The position numbers and the translations under genes were made by a program. The notes beneath the pieces are model-generated. The model was not told the DNA's origin. It saw only the letters and a list, made by a program, of their open reading frames with translations, and made no database searches. Below are positions 1-5,349 of a DNA stretch of 5,349 nt, piece by piece. The stretch comes from Desulfobacterales bacterium (lineage in GTDB: Bacteria > Desulfobacterota > Desulfobacteria > Desulfobacterales > Desulfosalsimonadaceae), in assembly GCA_018399455.1 (NCBI GenBank), contig JAGYOT010000163.1, forward strand, positions 1 to 5,349. The letters run 5' to 3'. Position 1 is the stretch's first letter. Each line of letters opens with the position of its first letter.

Positions 1-337
1 CGGTCGGCAGATACAGCACCCGCTCGAAATTGCCGTATTGGATCTCGGCGAGTCGGTACTTACCCTTTTCCGCCGGCGGCATCCCCAACCTTCGGCCTGA
101 AATCCGAATTGCCCGGGAGTTGATTTCAAGATTCAGCTCTTCTTTGTCAATACCGGCCAGTTCCGCGATGACAATTATTTCATTCTGTGTTTCGAAAATA
201 TCAAGCGGCGGATACCATGTGTTTCTGGAAAACGAATACATGGGGCTCAATGAATGAAACATATCGTTTATACTTTTCTTGAAGTTATCCCCCATGCCAT
301 CAAAATCATTGCTTAACCGGATTCTGATATAATCCAT
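1..337 (-). CDS. Hsp20/alpha-crystallin small heat-shock protein (N-terminal part)
   Basis: ATP-independent holdase chaperone that binds unfolding proteins in the cytoplasm. The first 112 residues are in the window; the 3' end lies beyond the left edge. The N-terminal arm (residues 1-43) is rich in Phe, Met and Asn, as expected for the variable substrate-binding region. The alpha-crystallin domain starts near residue 44 with WYPPLDIFET, followed by IVIAELAGIDKEELNLEI and IRISGRR, and reaches the strongly diagnostic YGNFERVLYLP at 101-111. The ATG at 335-337 has AGGAG (complement of 344-348) six bases upstream, which fixes the start. It is transcribed divergently from the zinc-ribbon gene. No sigma-32-type heat-shock promoter or CIRCE element was seen upstream. 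The family is certain; the exact paralogue is not, so no symbol is given. Confidence 0.95.
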   Translation of the reverse strand, partial: MDYIRIRLSNDFDGMGDNFKKSINDMFHSLSPMYSFSRNTWYPPLDIFETQNEIIVIAELAGIDKEELNLEINSRAIRISGRRLGMPPAEKGKYRLAEIQYGNFERVLYLPT

Positions 338-387
338 TGATGACTCCTGTGATAATTCAGGTTTTCGTATTGGTTCTTAAATCTGTA

Positions 388-416
388 ACATTAACAATCA
401 AACCTGTGCTTGTAAA
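388..416 (-). promoter_or_regulatory. Candidate sigma-70 promoter for hsp20
   Basis: On the minus strand TTTACA (411-416, five of six to the -35 consensus) is followed after 17 bases by TAATGT (388-393). The -10 matches only three of six positions, but a TGT directly before it resembles an extended -10. It would give a leader of roughly 45 bases before the hsp20 ATG. Read by eye only; weak. Confidence 0.3.
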
Positions 417-578
417 GCGGCTCCTGTGAGAGTCAGCCGTTTTCGCCCGCTAATTCTTTGATGGCCCTGATGACGTATCCCTGGCTCCATATATGAACCG
501 AACGTTAAGCGAATCCGTACCGGATCTGATCAACCTGCCATAAAGCCTTCCCTGCAAATCGCCGGGAGCGAAGGGGGC

Positions 579-611
579 TTGACTTTTTGAGAAAAACTTT
601 TATTTTATAAT
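579..611 (+). promoter_or_regulatory. Candidate promoter for the FmdB-like gene
   Basis: TTGACT at 579-584 is a good -35 hexamer and TATAAT at 606-611 is a perfect -10 hexamer, but they are 21 bases apart, longer than the usual 16-18. With the same -35, TATTTT at 601-606 gives a 16-base spacer and a poorer -10. A promoter in this block is likely; which hexamers pair is not resolved. The start codon is about 50 bases downstream. Confidence 0.5.
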
Positions 612-664
612 CTTATCTAAAAACATCATTAATCATCATTTGTGAGACAGGCAAGGAGAGGTAT

Positions 665-868
665 ATGCCGATCTACGAATTTGTATGTGAAGACTGTGAT
701 CATCAGTTTGAAGAGCTGGTTTCTTTATCCGATAAAATACCGCCTAAATGCCCCAAGTGCCAATCCGATAAGGTGAAAAAAATCCTTTCCGCCTGCGGCA
801 TCCGACCCCATGGCATCCCCACCGGAAGCGGGGGGTTTAAAGCGCCGGCCTGTTCCTCCAGCGGGTGA
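665..868 (+). CDS. FmdB-family zinc-ribbon protein
   Basis: Small 67-residue protein of the FmdB/CxxC_CXXC_SSSS type, named after a putative regulator of formamidase genes in methylotrophs; the function of most members is unproven. The opening MPIYEFVCEDCDHQFEEL is diagnostic. The zinc knuckles are C8-x2-C11 and C29-x2-C32 (CPKC), which should bind one zinc ion. The C-terminal tail (residues 45-67) is rich in Gly, Ser and Pro and ends CSSSG, with extra cysteines at 44 and 63. The ATG is preceded by AAGGAG at 653-658, six bases away. It appears monocistronic: the next gene is convergent. No signal peptide or membrane segment is seen. The family is secure; the role (transcription regulation or protein contact) cannot be told from the sequence. 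Confidence 0.93.
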   Translation: MPIYEFVCEDCDHQFEELVSLSDKIPPKCPKCQSDKVKKILSACGIRPHGIPTGSGGFKAPACSSSG

Positions 869-881
869 GGCATTGGTTCAT

Positions 882-913
882 AAGCTTTCGGTGAAAGCTT
901 CTTATATAAGAAG
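882..913. repeat. Two overlapping perfect inverted repeats between convergent genes
   Basis: AAGCTTTC (882-889), loop GGT, GAAAGCTT (893-900) forms an 8-bp perfect stem. CTTCTTATATAAGAAG (898-913) is a 16-bp perfect palindrome. The two share bases 898-900, so as RNA hairpins they would compete. They sit 14 bases after the zinc-ribbon stop codon and 20 bases beyond the stop of the convergent HTH gene. They may act as a bidirectional terminator, although no clear T-run follows on either strand, or as a protein-binding site. Confidence 0.6.
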
Positions 914-933
914 ACGCAAAGGGGTGGCGCGAT

Positions 934-1326
934 TCAGGGGTTGAGCGTGTTTTTCAGAACAGCCGGAAAGGCTTTGCATCTTTTGCAAAGCCTGATTTTT
1001 TCCGTCCAGTTGGCCTGAACCCGGCCGCTGCAGATGGTGCCGTTGATAAACCAGCAGATATGCCCGGCATTAAATTCCCATGCCGGGCAGTTCAGTTTGA
1101 GTATGTCCGGACATCCGATGATTTCCCAGCAGGGTTTAGGCCGGCCCTTGTGGTTTGTTTTCAAGTAGAGCAGAAAAAGCATCTGTCGTTGAGCGTGGAC
1201 CGGGATGCTGCGCCATCCCTGTTCGTAACTGCAGACCGCCTTGACGGAACCGCCCAGGAGGCGGGCCATCTGCTGCTGGGTTTTGTTTAACTCTTTGCGG
1301 ATGCCGATAAATTCTTCGGATGTCAT
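934..1326 (-). CDS. HTH protein with two-CW-like cysteine-rich C-terminus
   Basis: Small protein of 130 residues, probably a cytoplasmic DNA-binding regulator. Residues 5-55 read as an XRE-like helix-turn-helix: IRKELNKTQQQMARLLGGS followed by VKAVCSYEQGWRSIP, where TQQQMARLLG and the YEQGWR segment match the usual HTH_3 layout. Residues 65-120 carry seven cysteines (C66, C72, C80, C91, C99, C114, C117) with CWE, CPAWEF, GHICW, GTICSG and CKRC motifs. This matches my memory of the two-CW domain found in deltaproteobacterial regulators, which probably binds a metal or an iron-sulphur cluster; that ligand is inferred. The ATG at 1324-1326 is chosen because it immediately precedes the HTH. The frame stays open upstream to 1491, but that part overlaps the kinase gene and reads as its shadow. 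No strong ribosome-binding site is seen. It starts 31 bases after the kinase stop, so cotranscription is likely. Confidence 0.85.
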   Translation of the reverse strand: MTSEEFIGIRKELNKTQQQMARLLGGSVKAVCSYEQGWRSIPVHAQRQMLFLLYLKTNHKGRPKPCWEIIGCPDILKLNCPAWEFNAGHICWFINGTICSGRVQANWTEKIRLCKRCKAFPAVLKNTLNP

Positions 1327-1357
1327 TTGTTTGTTCTGCGTCTCTTCGTCCCGGGAA

Positions 1358-4006
1358 TCATTTGGGCCGGTCAAGGATTTTTCTGATTTTACCCAGCAAA
1401 TCTTCTGATGCAAACGGTTTTTGAAGCATCTCCATGCCGCCCTCCAGAATAAAATTGGTGTGAATTGCATTTTCATTGTACCCGCTGGCAAAAAGGACGG
1501 CCATGGAGGGCTTTATCTTCAGGATTTGATCAAAAACCGCTTTTCCGCTTTGCTTTGGCATGACCACATCCAGGATGGCCAGATCAATTTCATCCTTCCA
1601 TGCTTTAACTGTGTCAATGGCGGCTTCCCCGTTTTCCGCGGTGTAGGTGGTATAACCCGCCCGCTCCAGGGTGGTCTGCATGAGCTCTCTGACCGTTTGA
1701 TCATCTTCGGCGATCAGGATGGTCTCATAACCGCCCCGGGTTTTTGCCGGAATTTCGTGTCCGACTTCCGTGGCCTGTCTTTCGGCGATCGGCAGGTATA
1801 TCTTAAAAAGAGTACCGCAGCCGGGTTCACTGTAGACATTGATGGTGCCTTCATGTTGACGGATGATGCCATAGGCGGTTGAAAGCCCCAGGCCTGTCCC
1901 CTGGCCGACTGATTTGGTTGTAAAAAAGGGATCAAATATACGGGACTGGATATTGGCGTCCATCCCCACCCCGTTGTCCGTGATGCAGATCAGCACGTAG
2001 CGGCCGGGCGGCGAGTCAATATGGGTGCTGCAGTAATTGCCGTTAATGAATACGTTAGACGTTTCAATCGTGAGCCGTCCGCCCTCGGGCATGGCGTCCC
2101 GGGCATTAATGCAGAGGTTGATGATGACCTGTTCAATCTGACCGGCATCGGCCCGGACCAGACCAAGGCTGTGGCCCTGAATGAATTCGAATTCAATATG
2201 CTCGCCGATAATGCGCTGAATCATTTGGAGCAGGTTGCGGATCAGGTCATTTAAATGGATGTAATCCATGTTCATGATCTGCTGCCGGCTGAAGGCCAGC
2301 ATCTGTCGAACCAGATTGGCGGCCCGGTTGCCTGCGTTCAAAATTTCTTTCAGGGCGGGCAGTGCCCTGTGGTCTGCCTCCAGCTCATCCTGGATCAGAT
2401 CCCCGTATCCATTGATGATCTGGAGCAGGTTGTTGAAATCGTGGGCAATGCCACCGGTCAACTGGCCTATGGCCTCTATTTTCTGAGATTGCCGGAGTTG
2501 GATTTCCAGGTTCTGTTGTTCGGCTTTGGCCCGTTTGAGCTGAGTCATGTCCATGATAACAAAGTTCAGGCCCTCAGACCATGCCTGGGGATTAAGCGGC
2601 GCTACGCTTACCTGGATGTTGATCAGGCTTTCGTCTTTACACTTCAGGCGCGATTCGACGCTTCCTGTGCCGGTTTCCCTGACCTGTGAATAAAGCTCGG
2701 ATCCAACGCGCTCGTATTCCGCTTGAGATTCATAAAGAGCTCTGACCTCCATGCCCCTGACTTCAACTTCAGTGTAACCCGTCATCCGGCAAAAACGTTC
2801 ATTGGCGTCACGAATGACGCGGGTTGTGATCCGGCTGTTGTTGGTGCCGGGGGTAAGTGTGCCGATCCCGACGGGAGCAGACTGGAAAATACTTCGGAGG
2901 CGGGCCTCGCTTTCGCGAAGCGAGTTCAGTGTCCGCTTAAGTTCGGTTACATCCTCAAGACATACCAGCACCAGTCGTTCTCCGAGTTCCAGGGGAATGG
3001 TGGAAATCATGTAATGATAGGACTCGGACCGGCCCTCTTTTCCAAGTCTCATTTCCGCCGCTATCTGTTTGCGGCTGGTGCCCGAACGGAAAGTATCCTG
3101 AATGGTGTTTCGGATCACGCATTGCCGACAGGCATCACCATATCCACAGCCCCGGGGATCATCCGTTGCATGAATGCAGTGAAGCGCATCTCCGCACCCT
3201 ATCCCCACGAGTTCATTCCGGCTCCGGCCGGCGATTTTTACGCTGGCGGCATTGGCTTTGCGGATTTTCCAGTCCTTATCGACAAGCAGCATCGGGTTCG
3301 GGGTATTCTCATAGATGGCGGACAATTCCTGCTGCTGCTTTTCCAGTATGAGTTCGGCTGTTTTTCGCTCTGATAGATCACGAACGGCTTTCAGCTCCTG
3401 GCGGCGTGAATTAAAGGCAATTTCAAGGTTGCCCCGGTCTGATATCAGCGTGTATTCATGATGATTGTTTAAATGAACAATATCTGAAGGCGAACATTCA
3501 CTCAGGGGATAGATGCAAAGGGCGATGATAGGGTGGTCGTTTAGGAGGCGATCAAACAGAGACTCATAACCGGCTGTAATCCGGGTGCCCATGGTGGCCG
3601 GCAGAAAGGGTTCGATGACCAGGCGCAGGCCGTCATATCCTGTTTCTACTGCGTTTTCAACATATTTGAGCCAGGCATGGACGGCCGTATCCGGGTCAAA
3701 GGCGTTTGCCATTCCGTAGTATTCAGAAGCCTGACGGATATCGATCCGGCCCTTTTGAATGCCGCTGTTTTTGGCTGCACCCGCTTCGCATAAGCCACGT
3801 TCCACCATCTCCCGGGAGGCAGCCCCGGATGTTACCCAAAGGCAGGATTCATTGGATTCAATTCCGGCCTGTAGAAAATTTACAATGATTTCTGTGAGCC
3901 CTTCAGGCGATTCGTAGAGCAGGCAGCCGTGGGTTCCCCAGGCGATATCGCCCAGAGCCTTGATATGAGTCGGCCGCAATGGAGGGGAGGTGTCTCGGCT
4001 GTGCAT
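1358..4006 (-). CDS. Hybrid histidine kinase: MEDS-PAS-PAS-HisKA-HATPase-REC
   Basis: Predicted soluble sensor kinase, 882 residues from the ATG at 4004-4006; no membrane segment is seen. Domains: MEDS sensory domain (about 18-195; LGDIAWGTHGCLLYES opening, as in the DcmR family); a short helical linker; PAS1 (about 228-355) with an inserted cysteine cluster C271, C277, C287, C293, C296; PAS2 (about 371-492; SAPVGIGTL, NERFCRMTGYT); HisKA with GGIAHDFNN and phospho-accepting H522; HATPase with N-box N630/N634, DNGVGM (677-682), FDPFFTT and GQGTGLGL (701-708); receiver (about 761-880) with D768/D769, phospho-accepting D813, S841 and K863. All catalytic residues look intact. There is no HPt or output domain. 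An in-frame TTG at 4045 would add 13 residues; neither start has a clear ribosome-binding site, and the ATG is preferred because the MEDS domain begins shortly after it. The gene lies between a Crp/Fnr gene and the Cys-HTH gene, all on the same strand. Confidence 0.95.
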   Translation of the reverse strand: MHSRDTSPPLRPTHIKALGDIAWGTHGCLLYESPEGLTEIIVNFLQAGIESNESCLWVTSGAASREMVERGLCEAGAAKNSGIQKGRIDIRQASEYYGMANAFDPDTAVHAWLKYVENAVETGYDGLRLVIEPFLPATMGTRITAGYESLFDRLLNDHPIIALCIYPLSECSPSDIVHLNNHHEYTLISDRGNLEIAFNSRRQELKAVRDLSERKTAELILEKQQQELSAIYENTPNPMLLVDKDWKIRKANAASVKIAGRSRNELVGIGCGDALHCIHATDDPRGCGYGDACRQCVIRNTIQDTFRSGTSRKQIAAEMRLGKEGRSESYHYMISTIPLELGERLVLVCLEDVTELKRTLNSLRESEARLRSIFQSAPVGIGTLTPGTNNSRITTRVIRDANERFCRMTGYTEVEVRGMEVRALYESQAEYERVGSELYSQVRETGTGSVESRLKCKDESLINIQVSVAPLNPQAWSEGLNFVIMDMTQLKRAKAEQQNLEIQLRQSQKIEAIGQLTGGIAHDFNNLLQIINGYGDLIQDELEADHRALPALKEILNAGNRAANLVRQMLAFSRQQIMNMDYIHLNDLIRNLLQMIQRIIGEHIEFEFIQGHSLGLVRADAGQIEQVIINLCINARDAMPEGGRLTIETSNVFINGNYCSTHIDSPPGRYVLICITDNGVGMDANIQSRIFDPFFTTKSVGQGTGLGLSTAYGIIRQHEGTINVYSEPGCGTLFKIYLPIAERQATEVGHEIPAKTRGGYETILIAEDDQTVRELMQTTLERAGYTTYTAENGEAAIDTVKAWKDEIDLAILDVVMPKQSGKAVFDQILKIKPSMAVLFASGYNENAIHTNFILEGGMEMLQKPFASEDLLGKIRKILDRPK

Positions 4007-4127
4007 AGTAAAGCTCAGGTAAGAGTAAAACGCATGCTTGATCAATCAAATTATCAGAACCATTGCATCAAATTTTGCTTTTAGCATAAACCTGGCTGAG
4101 ATTACAAATCAAATTTTGAGCCCTGCC
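4007..4127 (-). promoter_or_regulatory. AT-rich leader of the kinase gene with AATTTGAT repeats
   Basis: On the minus strand AATTTGAT occurs three times in the same direction: complements of 4108-4115, 4067-4074 and 4045-4052. The first two extend to the 11-bp CAAAATTTGAT (4108-4118 and 4067-4077). The last runs into TTGATTGATCAA (complement of 4038-4049), two perfect FNR-type half-sites but with 2 instead of 4 bases between them. A weak promoter may be TTGATT (4107-4112) with TATGCT (4083-4088), 18 bases apart. An inverted repeat GCTGAG/CTCAGC (4095-4100 with 4127-4132) spans the end of the regulator gene; there is no T-run, so a terminator is doubtful. Confidence 0.4.
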
Positions 4128-4820
4128 TCAGCTTTCAGATGCATCAAGACGGCCGGTTTCGGCCAGCCACGCCAATCCTTCAGGATCTGTTATCCGAATG
4201 GTTTTGCCGTTAACCCGGATGAGCCCGTGTTCACTCATTTTTTTCAGGATGCGTGAGAGAGTCTCGGGGATGGTGCCAAGAAAGCTTGCCAGGTGCCCCT
4301 TGGAAATGTGTAGGATTACCTCGGAGGGATTCTTCTGCTCTTCTGAGAGCAGAATCAGGTAGCCGGCCAGCCGGCCCGGCACTTCTTTCAGGGACAGGTT
4401 TTCAATCTGGATGGTAAACTGTCGAAGCCGTTTGGAGAGAACTGCCAGCATGTTCAGTGCAAGCGTGGGGTCGGTCGTGATGAGGTGGATAAACCGGTCC
4501 CGGGGGAAGTAAAGCACCCGGCTTTGTTTGACGGCTTCAGCAGAGGCCGGAAATACGTCGCCTGAGAAAACCGGAACTTCGCCGAAAGGCTCCCCGGGAC
4601 CGAAGATGTGAAGAATATGTTCTTTCCCTTCAAGCGAGATTTTGTAGATTTTTATCTGTCCCTCAACCACAATATAGAATCCGGTGCCCTCGTCGCCCTC
4701 AGAAAAAATCAGTTCATTTTTTCCCACCGGTTTTTCCACCGCAATGGCCATCAGCGCTTGCTGGTGATGGTGCGGGAGGTCTTTAAACAGAATGGATTGG
4801 GAGATAACGGAGAGAGTCAT
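4128..4820 (-). CDS. Crp/Fnr-family transcription regulator
   Basis: DNA-binding regulator of 230 residues from the ATG at 4818-4820, the usual length for the family. Residues about 12-110 form the cyclic-nucleotide-binding-type beta barrel (LFKDLP, FSEGDEGTGFYIVVEGQIKIYK, GPGEPFGEV, SGDVFPASAEA). The arginine that grips the cAMP phosphate in E. coli CRP appears to be replaced by Pro/Ala, so cAMP binding is unlikely. There is no cysteine at all, which excludes an FNR-style iron-sulphur sensor. A long dimerisation helix (about 115-145) leads to a winged HTH (about 171-212; SKGHLASFLG, then TIPETLSRILKKM). The recognition helix keeps the E-x2-S-R pattern of FNR. The protein resembles Dnr-like members, but the signal is unknown; an HHH run sits at 17-19. 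An in-frame TTG at 4874 would add 18 residues without family similarity. No good ribosome-binding site is seen at either start. Confidence 0.92.
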   Translation of the reverse strand: MTLSVISQSILFKDLPHHHQQALMAIAVEKPVGKNELIFSEGDEGTGFYIVVEGQIKIYKISLEGKEHILHIFGPGEPFGEVPVFSGDVFPASAEAVKQSRVLYFPRDRFIHLITTDPTLALNMLAVLSKRLRQFTIQIENLSLKEVPGRLAGYLILLSEEQKNPSEVILHISKGHLASFLGTIPETLSRILKKMSEHGLIRVNGKTIRITDPEGLAWLAETGRLDASES

Positions 4821-5061
4821 GGATGTCTGCTTATTCCACGGGTTCAGTCCATCGATGGTAATGATCTTTGTCAAAACCGGTTTCAGTTAAAATAATTTTA
4901 CGGAATTTGACACATGGTTAAAAGGTTTTTTTTCGGGGGAGAAGATACTGGCGTTGCAATCTCCAAATCGGTCGTTAATATAAGTTAAGAACCGACTGAA
5001 GGATTATTGTTTGAGCTCTCATACCCAAATGTGACCGTATTATCTGGGTCAGGGAGGCAAT
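4821..5061. promoter_or_regulatory. Divergent intergenic region, Crp/Fnr regulator and hydrolase
   Basis: These 241 bases should hold promoters for both flanking genes. The near-palindrome TTTGAC-ACATG-GTTAAA at 4906-4922 (five of six arm positions match) could be an operator. For the regulator, minus-strand TAAAAT (4895-4900) could be a -10, but its -35 is poor. For the hydrolase, TTGCAA (4954-4959) and TAATAT (4976-4981), 16 bases apart, are a weak candidate pair. AGGGAGG at 5051-5057 is the hydrolase ribosome-binding site, four bases from the ATG. TGACC (5032-5036) can pair with GGTCA (5047-5051), just touching it. Confidence 0.4.
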
Positions 5062-5349
5062 ATGCCTTACTTTACCAAAGGCAATGCCAGAATATATTTT
5101 CTGGAGCAGGGCAAGGGTTTTCCAATTATTGCTGTCCATGGATTGATTGAAAATACGGCTTATTGGCGCCTGCCCGGAGTTGCCGATCAGCTGGCCCGTG
5201 AGTTTCACGTGGTATCGATGGATATGCGCGGTCACGGCAACACGAGGGTTCTCGGCGATTGCCCCGGCTACGATGCCGAAACCGTCGCTGCCGATATTTT
5301 GGCTCTTGCCGATCACCTGGGTTTTGATCGGTTTCATCTCCTCACCCAT
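5062..5349 (+). CDS. Alpha/beta hydrolase (N-terminal part)
   Basis: Probable serine hydrolase of the alpha/beta fold (esterase, lipase or C-C hydrolase type); the substrate cannot be told. The first 96 residues are in the window and the frame is open at the right edge. It opens MPYFTKGNARIYFLEQG, the usual two N-terminal strands. The oxyanion-hole motif is VHG at 25-27 (HGLIENTAYWR), followed by LAREFHVVSMDMRGHGNT (44-61), where the D-x-R-G-H-G motif is a hallmark of the family. ADILALADHLGFDRFHLLTH (77-96) is the helix and strand that lead to the nucleophile elbow; the catalytic Ser should be the next residue, outside the window. The start is fixed by AGGGAGG four bases upstream, and no signal peptide is seen. 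It is transcribed away from the Crp/Fnr gene, which could regulate it. Confidence 0.92.
   Translation, partial: MPYFTKGNARIYFLEQGKGFPIIAVHGLIENTAYWRLPGVADQLAREFHVVSMDMRGHGNTRVLGDCPGYDAETVAADILALADHLGFDRFHLLTH

Larger units (their letters stand above)
338..664. other. Intergenic region between divergent hsp20 and zinc-ribbon genes
   Basis: These 327 bases hold no convincing gene. What can be seen: the hsp20 ribosome-binding site at 344-348; a 9-bp direct repeat CTCCTGTGA at 344-352 and 421-429; a 5-bp hairpin CGGCT/AGCCG (418-422 with 435-439) followed by TTTT, with no plus-strand gene upstream for it to terminate; a 5-bp inverted repeat ATCCG-TAC-CGGAT at 513-525; an AT-rich promoter-like block at 579-611; and the zinc-ribbon gene's ribosome-binding site AAGGAG at 653-658. 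Short open frames exist on both strands (for example minus 433-504) but lack starts or are too short to trust. Confidence 0.6.

Noticed and set aside
344..429. CTCCTGTGA direct repeat as a second ribosome-binding site for a small gene
   Set aside because: On the minus strand the distal copy TCACAGGAG is not followed by a start codon at a usable distance; the repeat is probably chance.
418..443. Rho-independent terminator CGGCT/AGCCG plus TTTT
   Set aside because: The stem is only 5 bp with a 12-base loop, and no plus-strand gene lies upstream in the window.
1327..1491. N-terminal extension of the Cys-HTH gene to a start at 1491
   Set aside because: The extra 55 residues overlap the kinase receiver in another frame and show no domain; the HTH begins right after the ATG at 1326.
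2255..3373. Long plus-strand open frames (144 and 216 codons) inside the kinase gene
   Set aside because: They are antisense shadows of the PAS and HisKA coding sequence, without ribosome-binding sites or recognisable domains.
4007..4045. TTG start at 4045 for the kinase
   Set aside because: It adds 13 residues with no ribosome-binding site; the ATG at 4006 is preferred, although it too lacks a clear site, so the start remains uncertain.
4038..4049. Canonical FNR box upstream of the kinase
   Set aside because: Both half-sites are perfect but separated by 2 bases instead of 4; no TTGAT-N4-ATCAA exists in the gap.
4821..4874. TTG start at 4874 for the Crp/Fnr gene
   Set aside because: The added 18 residues do not resemble the family and there is no ribosome-binding site. 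The TTGACA at the TTG also looks like a -35, but no matching -10 follows.
4975..5349. Minus-strand open frame of 124 codons opposite the hydrolase
   Set aside because: It is antisense to a clear alpha/beta hydrolase with a strong ribosome-binding site and matches no family.

Overview
The window looks like chromosomal DNA from a Desulfobacterota (former Deltaproteobacteria) bacterium, plausibly near Desulfobacteraceae. This rests on gene style, not on a marker gene. It has about 50 % GC and a large MEDS/PAS hybrid histidine kinase of the kind common in that phylum. It also has a small HTH protein with a two-CW-like cysteine tail, a cysteine-free Crp/Fnr regulator and an FmdB zinc ribbon. No rRNA, tRNA, mobile element or CRISPR array was seen.

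Layout, left to right. (1) 1-337, minus: N-terminal 112 codons of an Hsp20 small heat-shock protein that runs off the left edge. (2) 338-664: 327 bp between divergent genes, with candidate promoters for both and no convincing gene. (3) 665-868, plus: FmdB-type zinc-ribbon protein. (4) 869-933: short convergent gap with two overlapping perfect inverted repeats. (5) 934-1326, minus: HTH protein with seven cysteines in its C-terminal half. (6) 1358-4006, minus: hybrid histidine kinase MEDS-PAS(Cys cluster)-PAS-HisKA-HATPase-REC. (7) 4007-4127: AT-rich leader with three direct AATTTGAT copies. (8) 4128-4820, minus: Crp/Fnr-family regulator. (9) 4821-5061: divergent intergenic region. (10) 5062-5349, plus: N-terminal 96 codons of an alpha/beta hydrolase that runs off the right edge; the last residues stop just before the expected nucleophile serine.

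The minus-strand genes Crp/Fnr, kinase, Cys-HTH look like a sensory and regulatory block. The kinase carries its own receiver but no output domain. The gene 31 bp downstream encodes a putative DNA-binding protein with a cysteine-rich tail, so the two may work together. The upstream Crp/Fnr protein has an FNR-like recognition helix, and TTGAT-type half-sites lie in front of the kinase gene, so it could control the kinase. These links are inferences from position and motifs. No system that I can call clearly new is proven here. The best candidates for a second look are the kinase/Cys-HTH pair, the cysteine cluster inside the first PAS domain, and the overlapping palindromes at 882-913.
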